64,000 nucleotides of DNA, taken from assembly GCA_039720395.1 (NCBI GenBank), contig CM077831.1, positions 35,313,067 to 35,377,066 of the forward strand, written 5' to 3'. Under the pieces are notes generated by a model that saw only the letters and a program-made list of their open reading frames with translations, did not search any database and was not told the DNA's origin. Position 1 is the stretch's first letter; each line of letters starts with the position of its first letter. The DNA comes from Liquidambar formosana (lineage: Eukaryota; Streptophyta; Magnoliopsida; Saxifragales; Altingiaceae). The translations under genes and the position numbers were made by a program. Shown here one piece after another: positions 12,733-25,143 of this stretch.

Positions 12733-14855
12733 CATGAGGACTAGGGCATCTTCTTTGCAATAATCTGTAAAAGTATTAAGAGGAAAAAATGGTCACTTGC
12801 AAGTATGGGCAGCCATTTTGCTTGCCTCGTTAATTTTTGTTATTGTTTTTAATTTTTCTTTTGGTAAAAATAGTTTTTAATTTGGGAATGACAAATCATT
12901 CTTACCTACTGCAATGCTAGTTATATTAAAGGAAGACCAACTTGGATGACTGAATTTAACAAAGCACCCACATCTGCCGACAAAAATGTCCACACCCCCG
13001 CCCCCCCCAAATCTTTTTTTTTTTTTCTTTTTTGAAACAAGCTATAATAATATATTAAAAACTAAAAGAATGTTTACATCTCGGAATTACAATACTACAA
13101 AAATCCACCATAATCACATCCAAAGCTTCCTGAAAATGTCCTTTAATTTGTCAGAACTCTTCAAGTGCAATACATTATGACGCAACATTCAAAATGTGGA
13201 GATTTAACCCTTATTGCACTCTACACCTACTTGCACTAGATTTACTGATTTCCATTAGTAACTAAATCTGAAATTCCTTTCTTATTTTCCAAGCACTGCA
13301 CATGCCCAACAAGCCAGCTTTTTAGCAAGTGGATACTCATTTGGTGCAAAGATCATAAAAACTTGGTCTTTCAATGCAGTCAACCAATGAGGGCACATTT
13401 CGATGTTTCCATTCTTTGACTGTGCTTCCAATATATAAATTTGTGAATTACTATGAATGAATAGAGCAATTCAAGAGAATTATCATCATAAATGACGTTA
13501 AATACTCCTATAAAAAAAAAAAAAAATCATTTTGTGAATTCCTAAAAACTCTATAAAACAAAACATGCCCCGACTTTTTCCTTTGCATTTCTTCTACTTA
13601 AAACTAGGACTCTCTCTCCAAAGACACTTTTTCCACCATATACGTATATGAATTAGCTAATAGGAGCAGAGGGTTAGTGGGTATTTTTACATACATATTT
13701 ATTTATTTTGGGTTGACTGTGGTAAGGTATTATTATTACACAGTATGATAGCAGTGGCACTCCCTAGTCTCTATATCACACATATATATTAAATGTAATT
13801 TGAAATGGATCTCATGCTGAGTGGGAAACAACTGATGATTATCACATGCATAAGTGGATTTTATATGCGAAAAGGGTAGAAAGGGAACAACCAATATGTG
13901 TGGGTGAGAGGTGACCATTATTTTTCCTGAGAAACCAATGACAAGAAAGGTCTAGACGGGTTCATAAAAGGGCAATTGCAAAGTACCATCTATAAGTATA
14001 ACTTATATATCCAAGTGAGGACCCTTCGCACACCAAATAAACTCCAAATGCGCCTTACATTAACACTACCTAGATGTCCAAGAATTTAAATCACAATAAA
14101 AGCGTTCAATTTCCGTCTAATGTCCAGTTCTCTTGCCTTTTAGATAAGGGCAAAGCCAGATCAGTTGTGAGACAACCCTTTTTTCTGTGCATAATGAAAA
14201 GGTAGGACACGCACACGCTACTAACTACACACGATGAGGGTAAAGGGTCCAATTTCACAACCTTATGCACAATGCGTACAAGATCATGATCACACGACGT
14301 TGCACCTTCAATGACAGTTACCAAGTTCTATTGAATACAACCAGTAAGCCTTTAACATTCAACCTTTAAAGATGTCAACCCAAGCCTTGAATAAGCCCCA
14401 TTTAACCATCCTATTGGCTAAATGGATTGAAATTGTAACCCATCCCAGTTGATTGCCTATGCACTGCCATTAAAATCAATAAAATTTCTTTTTCTTTTTA
14501 ATAAAAAAGCCATGAACAAGATGAACATCTTTTTCACTCAAAAAATGGTCTAAATCACTGCAATTATACATTGAACTGCAAGTCGATTCATGCCGTACTC
14601 CAGCAAGCTAATCTCACCAGAATCTATTCTTCCTACCAGAATCAATAATTTAATTTACAAAAAAAAGAGGCCCATTACCATCAAACTAGCTACTGGTTGT
14701 TGCTACAGCAGAGATTGCATCTTATTCATATCCCCTCCGCATCCTGCTCAATTAACTTAGTAGCCATACCCTGACACAACGAAGAAGAATAGGCAAAAAT
14801 GTTTAGTTATTAAATGAATTTTTTGAAAAAGTTTAGGCCAAATATAATGACAGAA

Positions 14856-16907
14856 TTATGCTTTAGTTTGTTTTGAATAGTGGCTAGAACCTGAATTGTC
14901 CATGGGGTTGCCAGCAGGCACTGGTTCAGGCTCCTTGATCTCAACAACTACACAATCTGACATCAAGAAAGTTTTTGCCACTGATGAAGCATGCTCCAAG
15001 CAGCATCTCACCACCTGAATCAAGAAATGTGAAACTATTAGTTTCAATGGGTTTCACAAGTTCACCAGCATCCAGAAATTCTAAAATTGCGGAAGTTGAA
15101 TAGCCCACCACTCATATTATGAACCCACCACGAGGCAAAATATGATACTATTTTATAAGCCAAGATGCTGGCAAAACATGATACTGTTGACAATAAAAGC
15201 CAAACCTACCTAGATATCTAAGTGCAGAATTTGGATGATTATATCCAAGGCTGACCCATTGAACAATTGAAGGAAGAGCTATTAACCAAACTATTTCACA
15301 CTCTGCCATGATATAGAATAGGTAGATGATCCATCTTCTTGTTCATACTTAATACTACAAATAATGGATTTAAAAGCAAACTTAGGCCTATCTATGCTTA
15401 AAAGAATTCTGTACCCTCTTTCAGTAATTAGTTATGCATACATCAAAGATGAGCACAAAGGCCTGAATGTTCATTTCAGAATCAAAATTGATCCTTTAAA
15501 CCCTCTCCAAGTGCATGAGACAATGTGCAATCGCCAATAACTAAAAACCATATAAAAGGAAAAGACATTATTCAAACAGATTCTGTTTTTTAGTTTTTAA
15601 TCACATGCAGCCTTGAAAGTGATAAAAGGGCATTGGCATTGGCATTGGCATTGGCATTGGAAAGATATAATGTGCAGGTCGACCATAAATTTATGCAGCC
15701 ACCCCCCCCCCCCCCTCTCTCTTTTTTCCTCAACCAAACACATCCAAAAAGAAATAAAAGGAAATTTAAATAAATAAAATAAAATAAAAAAACCAAACGA
15801 AACCCAAAACAACAAGGACCAATAAAGTAAATCTCAACATGTCAACTCACCTTGGTTGGATCAATTATTCCAGCAGCCATTAGATCTTCATATTTTCCGG
15901 TGGCAGCGTTATATCCATACTTTGGATTGTCACTGGAGAGAACCTGAAGAGAAAACTTACATGTAACTGTCACCACAAACAACATAAACTGAGATCATAT
16001 AGATGGAAAACCATGTAGGATAAAATGCATACCTTCTCGCTGACCACACTTCCATTAACACCAGCATTCTTAGCAATTAACTTCAGAGGGTAACTCAAAG
16101 CTCTCTTGACAATATCTGCTCCAACCTGGAATCCATTCGAGGTTACTTAAGCCAGAAGCACATTATTGAACAGTCAAGTACAAAGTGGTAAATTGAATGT
16201 TATGGATTTTGACAGAATCTAGGCATGTCATTATGTAAAGCCATTTTGATATTTTCAAAAACTAAAATTTTAAACCAATTTCAAAATCTACAATGACCAG
16301 AAGCATTGGCAGATCTGAAACTCAAAGGCTGAGTAAATCTCATGCCACGAAGAGCACATATATCACCTTTTCCTCGTCATTATCAAGGCTGTCTCTAATT
16401 GCATCCACTTTTGAAGCAAGTCTCAGAAGGGTGCACCCACCACCAACTACAATACCTTCCTCAACAGCCGCCTACAAATCGTCAAAATTGATATTATTTT
16501 CATGCCGCGTTGGCTGTATAATCCAAAATGGAAATAACTTGAATATGAAACCTGTTTAGCCTTTAGTTTCATTAAAGCAATTTTACCTTTGTTGCGTTAA
16601 GAGCATCTTCAACTCTCAGTTTCTTTTCTTTTAACTCTGTCTCGGTTTGTGCTCCAACCTTCAAAAGTTTCATGGATAATCAATCAATACTTAACATACA
16701 TCTCACATTACGAGATATCTCACCCCTTTTTCTTGTGAAGTAATTGAAATTTACCTGAATTACAGCGACACCTCCTGATAATTTTGCAATTCTCTCATTG
16801 AGTTTTTCCTTTTCATAGTCTTGCTCTGCAGCCTGCATGAACATACCTTTTTAATCAGCATATAAAAAGTTCAACATATGCCTGTCTGTGCATGTGCAGA
16901 GGGCACA

Positions 16908-16945
<38 letters not shown>

Positions 16946-19123
16946 AGAGGGAAAGGTTCATACCTCAATAAGGTTTCTAATCTGTGCAACTCGCTTATTT
17001 ACCGCCTCCTGGGTGCTTCCATCACCGACAATTATGGTAGCATCTTTGGTAAGCACGACCTTAGCAGCATGGCCAAGGACCTCCTTGTCAGCTTTGTCTA
17101 AGGTAAGCCCCACCTCTTCTCTGATTACAGTTCCTGTATGCCAGTAAAAGAAATTTCTCAAAAACAGAGGAAAATAAGTATGTAAAGCAAACAAAAACAT
17201 CCATACAAATAATTCTTCTCAATTAAAATTAAAAAGAGAAGCAAGTTAAGAAGAGAATAGTGCAAGTAGGACAAACTGGAAATAAATAACAGAAAAAGTG
17301 ACTATAAAGTGATCCATAGAGAGAGAAATGGAGGAATAAAAAATGGATATATCAGATTGGAGCTGACCTCCAGTCAGAATAGCAATGTCATCGAGGTACT
17401 GGCTCTTGCGTTCTCCAAAACCAGGAGCCTTGAGGGCTGCAATCTTTAATGCCCCTCTGAGTTTGTTCACAACAAGTGTTGCTAAGGCTTCCTGTTCAAT
17501 GTCTTCTGCAATTATTAAAATTGGGTATCCACCCCTAATAGCATCTTCTAGAACATTAATAAGATCCCTTGCATTTGTAATCTTCTTGTCAACAAGGAGC
17601 AACTGCATTTCCACAATCCAGCAGTCAGAAAGAAAACACTAGTCAGAAAGGAAACACTTCAATGTACAAATTTTCAGATCTGGTTCAACTTCATAGATAT
17701 TATAGGAATGCATACCTTGCAGTTTTCATATTCAACTGCCATTTTCTCACTATCAGTGACGAAGTAAGGTGAGATATAACCACGATCAAACTGCATTCCC
17801 TCAACAACATAAAGGCTGTTCTCAGCACTTTTTCCCTCTTCAAGGGTCACCACACCCTTCCGACCAACTTTACTCATAGCTTCAGCTATCATATTTCCTA
17901 CTTCATAGTTGTTTCCTGCACTAACCGCAGCTACATCTGCCAGTTCGCTGTCTTCAACCTGCAATCCGATATTACTCATTAAATCTTACACTGTATATAA
18001 CAGATCTAAACTAAGAGGTCAATATTTTAGTTGAACTTATTAAAATAAATTAGGAAAACTATAATATTGCCATTAATGTCAATCCTTCAAGCTTGGAAGC
18101 GCCATCAAATACCAGTTTTAATTACCTCCTTTGATATCGATTTAAGCTCGGCCACTAGAGCTTTGGTGGTCTTCTCAATGCCTCGAGTAATTAGAACAGG
18201 GTTTGCACCAGCTGCTACCACCTGAATAAATGATTTCAATTAGTAACATAGATTATTCCAGAATCATAAGGGTTACTGTTCCCTTCAGGCTATCCAAGTA
18301 AATCAAATATATGGATACAAACCTTGACACCTTCAGCAATAAGACCTTGTGCAAGAACAACGGATGTCGTTGTCCCATCCCCAGCCAAGTCATTGGTTTT
18401 GGCAGCTGCTTGTCTCACTAACTTGGCGCCAATATTCTCAACTGGATCCTCCAACTCAACCTGAAAAAATAAAATACTAAAATCAGTCAGGCCTCAGTGG
18501 AAAATTCAGATTTCAATACTCAGTGAAGATGATTAAGAATTTAGACATTAACAGGTAGAGAGATGTAGATGGATACAAGAAAATCCAACAAGATTGGAAA
18601 ATCCAATTGAGATGCAAGCTATCAACTTTCAGAAAAAATCACAGGTATAAAAAGAAAATTCCCATTATGGGCACAGGTAGAAAAAAAAATTACCATTTGG
18701 CTTCATCATATTTGGAAAACTTACCAGTAACCATTTTCAATCCTATTTTGAGAGGCTAAAAAATAATTAGACAGGTGAAAAACTATGTCAAACAAGACAC
18801 AAATCAAAAGTGCAAAAATCCCTGGATAGAGATGGAAATAAAGAGGGGAAAAAAATTCTGGCATGACTTTTAAACATTGATATTCAAATTGCCACCTTTC
18901 GCTGGAAGTTGCAAAGTACAAAAAGAAACGTTTGCAATTTTGTTACATATATTAGTGATATGGGATTATAATTAATTCTAGGGTTCATTAAAACTGGCTT
19001 AGACATCCTCATTCTCACAACTCCTTCGAGAGGCTAAGAGGAAAATGAAAGAGAAGAAGTAATAACAGAAAATGTCAAAATCCATAATTTTTTTCATTCT
19101 CTCTCTCTCTCTACCTCTCTGTG

Positions 19124-19180
<57 letters not shown>

Positions 19181-19701
19181 CTAATATATATCAACAAATA
19201 TAAGCAAGCATACCTCTTTTGCCACTGTCACACCGTCATTTACAATTCTTGGCGAGCCATACTTGCTCTCTAGAACAACATTCCTGCCTTTTGGACCAAG
19301 AGTAACCCCAACTAGATCTGCAAGCTTGTTCACACCACTCTGTGAAAAAGCAAAAAAAAAAGGGAACATTGAACTGTGGTCAGAAATGGAAACATTAAAA
19401 ATAAAATAAAAAAGAAGGTAAAATGTAATATGAATCAACAGTGTTTTACACACAGACTCACTTGCAGTTTCTTAATAGCTGATCCATCCTTGTTGAAATA
19501 CAATTCCTTTGCCATGGCACTAATTTTGAGAGACCGCATCCTTCGTAGGGTTATATTTTGTCTCCTACCGAATGAACTCGAAGCTATGGAAGCAGAAGAT
19601 GAAAACTTGTCTGAAGAGGTCACAAGCTTCTTATCCATCACTCGGCTGCTAGGAGCAGCCAAGGAACCAACAGAAGACATGGCAGCAAAGGTTGATGCCA
19701 T
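14856..19701 (-). CDS. CPN60B: Chloroplast chaperonin-60 subunit beta (RuBisCO large-subunit-binding protein beta)
   Basis: Thirteen coding exons: 19701-19462, 19339-19214, 18460-18323, 18221-18126, 17958-17716, 17602-17368, 17133-16964, 16832-16755, 16658-16587, 16471-16367, 16125-16033, 15943-15851 and 15014-14856. They give 615 residues, close to the ~600 usual for the family. The protein is the beta subunit of the stromal Cpn60 (group I chaperonin, GroEL-like) and folds imported and plastid-made proteins, including the Rubisco large subunit, with ATP. The first ~60 residues are Ser/Ala/Arg-rich as in a transit peptide; the mature part begins near [10 protein letters not shown]. GroEL signatures are intact: [13 protein letters not shown], the nucleotide-binding GDGTTT around residue 150, and [10 protein letters not shown]. 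The C-terminus after NPMDNSGS carries an extra SHYSKQTKA tail. Confidence 0.97.
15629..15714. repeat. GGCATT hexamer array and C-tract in the last CPN60B intron
   Basis: About five GGCATT units (15629-15660) are followed by a run of about 13 C (15702-15714). Both are inside the intron between exons 12 and 13, the longest coding-region intron together with the one at 18461-19213. Confidence 0.9.
16912..16942. repeat. GA microsatellite in CPN60B intron
   Basis: An uninterrupted GA run about 21 bp downstream (in the transcript) of the exon 7 splice donor at 16963. It reads as CT repeats in the pre-mRNA. Confidence 0.9.
19125..19176. repeat. CA microsatellite in CPN60B intron
   Basis: About 26 CA units in the intron between exons 2 and 3, preceded by CT-rich sequence. 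A likely polymorphic marker. Confidence 0.95.
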
Positions 19702-20990
19702 TTATACCTTAAAAGCTGAAGACAACATTGAACACAATTTTGTCTCAAAAATCCCAACGATGTCAAAACAAAAAACATAAAAACCAATGAACAAACAAAA
19801 AAAGGAACTTTAACTATGTGTGTGTGTGTGTGTGTGTATACAGAGAGAGAGAGAGAGTAATTCCAGATTATCAATCTAGAATGTTGATGATACATTTATG
19901 AATGAAATTAGGCTTCTCCTTGGTTGATAACAGCTAACTCAATCATTCTAGTGAACAAAATTTTCTTTTGGGCTTGGTTTGTTTCAAGGAAAAAAAAAAA
20001 TCTTGATAAAGGAGGCCACGAATGCTGTTCAAAGAGGAGCGTCTCATTATGATTGTGATGTTAATATGGTTTTGGAAATGAAGAATTAGCATAATATGAG
20101 ATGAATGAGAAAACAAAATAGAATATTTGCCCTAGAGTGGTCTCCCAAATTTAAATGGATGATGCTTCAGAGATCAAACCGACACCCCTTGGAATCAGCA
20201 TACAAAAGCTCAAACTTTGGCGTTAAGTCAATGCAGAATGCAATGGCTGTTCACTGAAGCTTACAATATCACGAGCATTTGGAATCAAAACCCAAATTAT
20301 AATCAAGCAGAGCCTAGACCCTATTGACATTTCACTAGTGAAAATAAAATAAAGTAAAATATATATTAATTATTGGGGAAAAAAAAAAAATCATCTTCAA
20401 TAACTGTATACCAGAGCAAGAAAGTACTGAATGAATCTTGGGAAAGACAAAGCTAATCATGGTTGTGAAAAGTGTAGTGTTGGCATCATCAAATGCATCA
20501 CAAAGCTAAAAGTTTAAGCAATTAGAAAGAGTAATTCGGTCAAACCAAATCAGCTGAAAAAACACACACACAATTTCATTTTCAGTAATTGTAAATCAAG
20601 ACCAGCAAAACCCCACTCAATTATTGGGAATGACGTCACAGCATTCCTGCAATTGAATGTAGCACCTATAAGGAGCCTACAGTTCAGTATTACAATAAGG
20701 CCTTTTAGTTGAATTTGTATAATGAGATATCTCTTCAATTTTTCTGGAACCGTCGAAACAATTTCTAGCGAAACAAACGGGACCATAGAAAGAAAGATGA
20801 AGAGGTAGGATTAGGGTTTAAAGAAAACGGAAAGCAGAGCGTAAGGGGAAACTTACCGGGAAACGGCGGTTGGTGAGCTTAGGGTTTTAGTGGTTGGATA
20901 AGGAGCGTAGCAATGAGACTTCTTTCACCTGCTATGCTGCGCGAAAGAGGATGCTGGGATTAGGTTTTAACAATATATATATAAATAAAG
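19702..20990 (-). promoter_or_regulatory. CPN60B promoter and leader with probable 5'UTR intron and telo-boxes
   Basis: A TATA-like stretch lies at about 20972-20985 (minus strand). A strong donor (CCCG followed by GTAAGT) sits at 20857/20856, and an acceptor (TTGTCTTCAG) just upstream of the ATG suggests a 5'UTR intron of about 1.1 kb. Two telo-box motifs (AAACCCTAA on the minus strand) lie at 20811-20819 and 20879-20887, a motif common in plant genes expressed in dividing tissue. TSS and intron are inferred. Confidence 0.55.
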
Positions 20991-21700
20991 GCCAACGGTC
21001 CTTTTTGCTCTTGAACCTTCCACTCAATCGGAGCCGTTGGATGTGAACTGGGGCCGTTTGATTTGTCGTACACGGAACACTCTAGAACATTACTCTTTTG
21101 CTTAAGCCCATTGATGATTTGATGACTGTGAGTATATACGTGCGCGCGCATTTGCTTCCTTTTTTTTTTTTTTTTTGAGGGGTTGATAACATAGTTGAGA
21201 AATTCATAACATGGCACAAAACTATTGTTCAGTTTTGAATCTATGACCTCTCCACAAATGGAGAAAAAAAAGGTGTTGCACCACAAGGCCAATAATGAGT
21301 ATAAATTGTTCTTGGCACTTTGATGCATTAATAGCACTTTAGCTATTTTCCACCACTTTTAGTTCACATTACATTCCTTTTATTGTTTGGACCCGATCAA
21401 TTACGCAAGAATGCAAGGGAAAATCGGGGATACAGGAGGAAAATAGAGATAAATTGTTAGGACTTGTTAGGTCATCCAAATAAAAATTAAATGACAGAGG
21501 ATTTGTATAATATTGAATACGCAAATGTATCATCCTGGATAGAATTATTTTTAAATTGATATCATAAAATGCCTTTATATGTCAACTTACAAAGCCTTCT
21601 TCACATGTCATGGGCCGTCTCTTATTACTATCTTACAAAAATACCATGGCCGGCCCCATCCCTTTCGTTTGGTTTGCCCTACTGTAAAAGGCTGCCTTTA

Positions 21701-22098
21701 GGAACGGCTATTGCAACCCCCCATTCCTATAAGCTCACCCCCATTCTTTAGGTTTTTAAGATTTTATGCAAAATATAAAAAGTTTTTATGAAAACTGGCC
21801 ATAATGTCCACTAGAAAACATCATTTTGAACAACTTTGCAGAAGAAAGTTTTTCCAAAATCTATCGTTTAAATATACTTTTTAACCATTTATAGCATTTA
21901 TTTCATTTTTTGCCAAAAAGTCTACCTAAACGATAAATTTTGGAAAAACTTTCTTTTGCAAAGTTATTCAAAATGATGTTTTCTAATGGACATAATGGCC
22001 GGTTTTCATAAAAACACTTTATATTTTGCATAAAACCTTAAAAACCTAACGGATGGGGAGTGGGCTTATAGGAATGGGGGGTTGCAATAGCCGTTCCC
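21701..22098. mobile_element. Hairpin MITE with 9-bp target duplication (Mutator-like)
   Basis: The element begins GGAACGGC and ends GCCGTTCCC, and almost the whole 398 bp folds back on itself: left-arm blocks such as GCTATTGCAACCCCCCATTC, GAAAACATCATTTTGAA and AAGTTTTTCCAAAAT recur in reverse complement in the right arm. The 9-bp direct repeat CTGCCTTTA flanks it exactly (21692-21700 and 22099-22107). A 9-bp duplication with long terminal inverted repeats is the hallmark of Mutator-like elements. No transposase is encoded. Confidence 0.92.
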
Positions 22099-22333
22099 CT
22101 GCCTTTATTGTCTGTATTATACTGATTGGACCATGGCTTGTCTTAAGTCCGCTAGGACATAGCCAGGCCCAGTCTATATCATCATGCTCCGAAGCTTGAG
22201 CAATGCTCGGGCTACAAATATCACAATTTAGAGTAAATGTTATTCACATGATGATCGTGTTTGGCGCGTGTCATGCATGCACTTTGGGCTTCACATGTCT
22301 GTTGTCTTATGACACGTATTAATCATAATGAGA

Positions 22334-22489
22334 TTGTGATTAGCTATATGATTGGTGAATCTTACTTAGACTTTATTTTTCTTTAATTCCAAGATAATTC
22401 TAGTTGCGATTGTGATTAGCACCCCTCTATCTATGATGAATCTTATCCAAACTTTATTTTTCCTTAATTCTGAGATAATTCTAGTTGTA
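22334..22489. repeat. Diverged ~80-bp tandem duplication
   Basis: Two copies share TTGTGATTAGC, a GTGAATCTTA/ATGAATCTTA segment, ACTTTATTTTTC and AGATAATTCTAGTTG, in the same order at about 22334-22408 and 22411-22489. Confidence 0.75.
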
Positions 22490-23335
22490 CATGCATGCAA
22501 GACGTGTCAAAATTGTGAAGATGATCAGAACCGAGTTCCATATGGTAGATGCCTTGCAATGAATACATTTTAAGTTCATGATTTTGGCATATTTAATCAG
22601 ATTCTCTCAAATTTTACAAATAGTGAAAAGTTTTTTTTATAATTAATCGTTTGATGAGTGATAGGAAAAAAAAAAAGACAAACGTTTCAACCATATGGTT
22701 AAAATACAACAAATTGAGATAATATTTATTTATATAGGGCCATATGTGAGTATCCCAGACCTACTCTTGCCAAGGTTTAGGCCTACATTAGAATATAGTT
22801 CTTTTAATTATTGCATTAACAGAACCAAAGGGAGGGTCATCATAATATTTCTTTTCCTACACATATTGCCATAGCAACAAAACTTAACAAACCATATAGT
22901 ACGTTGAAAATTAATTTATACTTTGAAATGTGGGTCTAAGGAACAAACCGTTATATATACTTTGAAAGAGAAGTCTAACATCATATCCCAATTACTATGT
23001 TGGCACCCAAGACCCGCACTATCATTTGCATCAAAAAGCTCTAAATATTATTAAGGAAAGAAGAAGGCATACAAATTATAGAAAATAGAAAATAGAAAGT
23101 CTAGTCATAGTGACTCATGAATGCCACAATCCAGTTCACAACAAAAATAAATGAACTAGGGACAAGGTTGAAGGCTCTTGATTTTTTGTAGAATGAAACT
23201 CTAATCATGTAGTGAATATATATTAATTAGTTCTAGCTAGGAAGGATGGTGGTGACGTTAAGTTGAAATGGGATGATGCATACATGCATGCCTAGAGAGA
23301 AGTGGATCGATCTATCTCCGGGAAGTTGAATAGTG

Positions 23336-23751
23336 TCAACAAGTTGATCGATCTCCAAAAACTTGCGTCAGCAAGTTATATTGGTTGGCCTTTGAAGTCC
23401 TTTGGGAGGAAGCTGCAGACTTAAGTATGGAGGAGGAATGGGTGTGCACCCCGTTGACATATACAACTCGAACATTACCAGGCTCTGAGGTCGACCACTC
23501 GGCTCGCTTTTTTGCTCTGCAATTGCTCTTTTGGCACTTGAAATAGCTTCTGTACAGAAACCAAATCCTTATTATCACATAAGCCATTAATAATTAATGC
23601 AGATACTACATCATGACCATATATACCTACCTCGTATATTTAGAAAGGCATGCATATATATATGAGGGGATTTAATGTTCAATCCCCTTCTAATTAGTTG
23701 TGTCACTGGCTGGCACCTCAATGATTCTAATTAATTAACTAGACAAATTGA

Positions 23752-23789
<38 letters not shown>

Positions 23790-25143
23790 CTCTTTCTCTC
23801 CCTCTTTTGGTTTCAAACCAAAATAACCAATGTATTTGCATAATTGCAACATCAAATAGTAAGTATAAGATACTTCTAGTATATATGGAAAGCATGAAGT
23901 CCTTAATTTTGCTTAATATATGCTGTAATTGGCCATTGAGTCTACAGGGCTGGATATGTCATGCACTAGTATTATATATTTTGCGGAATAATGTGTCAAG
24001 TGTGATAGATGCTTAATTTAGAATGATCGAGTTAGCTATCAGTTTGTAAACTATATATCTATCAATATAAATGTTCGATCAAGCTAAATAAGATGAAACT
24101 TAATTCATGCATATATAAATAAATAATAATTAAGCTAGATATACTGTATACCTGTATTTTCCAATATTTTTGATGAACTTTTGGCCGTATTTTTTCCATC
24201 CATACCCATCTTCTGGCAGAACCAATCTATTGTCTGCTCTGTCGTCCGTATCTTGCTCTTCTCTACATCCTTCCTCACCTCCCCTAGTAGACCATGAAAG
24301 GGATCATATCGTCAGCTGTCCCTTTAAACTCTTACTCCCTACCCAATTAATATAAACTGGCATGAAATGACTGCACAAATTTATTCTACAAAACACACTG
24401 CCGCACCCGAGAGATAGAGAGAGAGAAAGCATAAACATGCCTTTGTGATACAGAAACATAAACAGAACAGAAGAAAGAAACCAGAAAAAGGGGGCCTGGG
24501 GTTTGAAATTATTTGAATGCATATCATGATGATATTGATGATGGAGATGGGAAGACAGTGATGATGCACGACTGATGAGTGATGAGAATCGTTATATATG
24601 GTGGTGTGGCCGGCCGGGGATATATGCACGGTGGAAGAGCATGAGTACGTAGGGATGAGAGTGAAATACTATGAAAGAATTAATCATATATATATGAACT
24701 GAACTAGCTAGTGTGGAACCTCAACAGACTGGATCTTTGCATCAATTTATAAAATAAAAAATTAAAAAAAAAAAAAAAAAAAAACTAAAGAAGATGATAT
24801 TTTTAGGTTGGAAAACACAAGTATTCAGATAGTAGCTAGTGTATAGATCCAGATCGATCTATGCACATAATAAACTACTCGCTTAACAAATTTGCATCAC
24901 ACATACATGAATTTACACTATATATGCAACTGCAAAAAGGAATTAAAAAACTCATGTAGGTCGCACACAAATATACATAAACACAAAACCATACATATTG
25001 GAGTAGAGATCAGTAATCGATCGATCTAACACTGCTCAAGTAGAATCTGAGAAGGATGAAGAAGTGCTTGAGAGGGAAAGCTAGAATTGAAGGAAGAAGA
25101 AGATATACATGGAGGCTTCTCTGGTTGGGGAAGCTTCAGTCAT
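23336..25143 (-). CDS. WRKY transcription factor with variant WKKYGQK motif
   Basis: Two exons are secure. Exon 24283-24152 encodes EDGYGWKKYGQKFIKNIGKYR. Exon 23549-23336 encodes RSYFKCQKSNCRAKKRAEW through the HTH pair and ends in TGA at 23336. The split Arg codon (AG|A) is the conserved intron position of WRKY domains. WRKY proteins bind W-boxes (TTGACC/T) in the nucleus. Arg of WRKYGQK is Lys here; the zinc ligands read C-x4-C-x24-H-x-H by my count. A likely 5' exon (to 25033, ending GAGCA before GTGTTAG) is phase-compatible and encodes CISSSSFNSSFPSQALLHPS, but its frame has no upstream ATG before a stop; the ATG at 25143 is in another frame. The start is therefore unresolved (missing exon, frameshift or sequence error). 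Confidence 0.8.
23755..23782. repeat. TA microsatellite in WRKY intron
   Basis: A run of about 13 TA units followed by a CT-rich tract, inside the intron that interrupts the WRKY domain. Confidence 0.9.

Larger units (their letters stand above)
9641..14855. other. Intergenic region, no gene seen
   Basis: AT-rich DNA between the Pumilio promoter and the 3' end of the Cpn60 gene. It contains a TA microsatellite (about 10348-10374), a 44-bp tandem duplication (11132-11219), a palindromic MITE (12358-12732) and a T-rich tract (about 13013-13036). The last is followed by sequence that may be an antisense retroelement scrap: the minus strand near 13430-13300 has an open stretch including CPHWLTALKDQVF. 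No tRNA, rRNA or known microRNA sequence was recognised. Confidence 0.6.
20991..23335. other. Intergenic region, no gene seen
   Basis: Between the CPN60B promoter and the WRKY 3' end. It holds a 398-bp hairpin MITE (21701-22098) and a diverged ~80-bp tandem duplication (22334-22489). The rest is AT-rich with no coding signal. Confidence 0.6.

Noticed and set aside
13010..13430. Antisense LINE 3' end (T-tract plus minus-strand frame)
   Set aside because: Suggestive only; the short open stretch matched no motif I could name.
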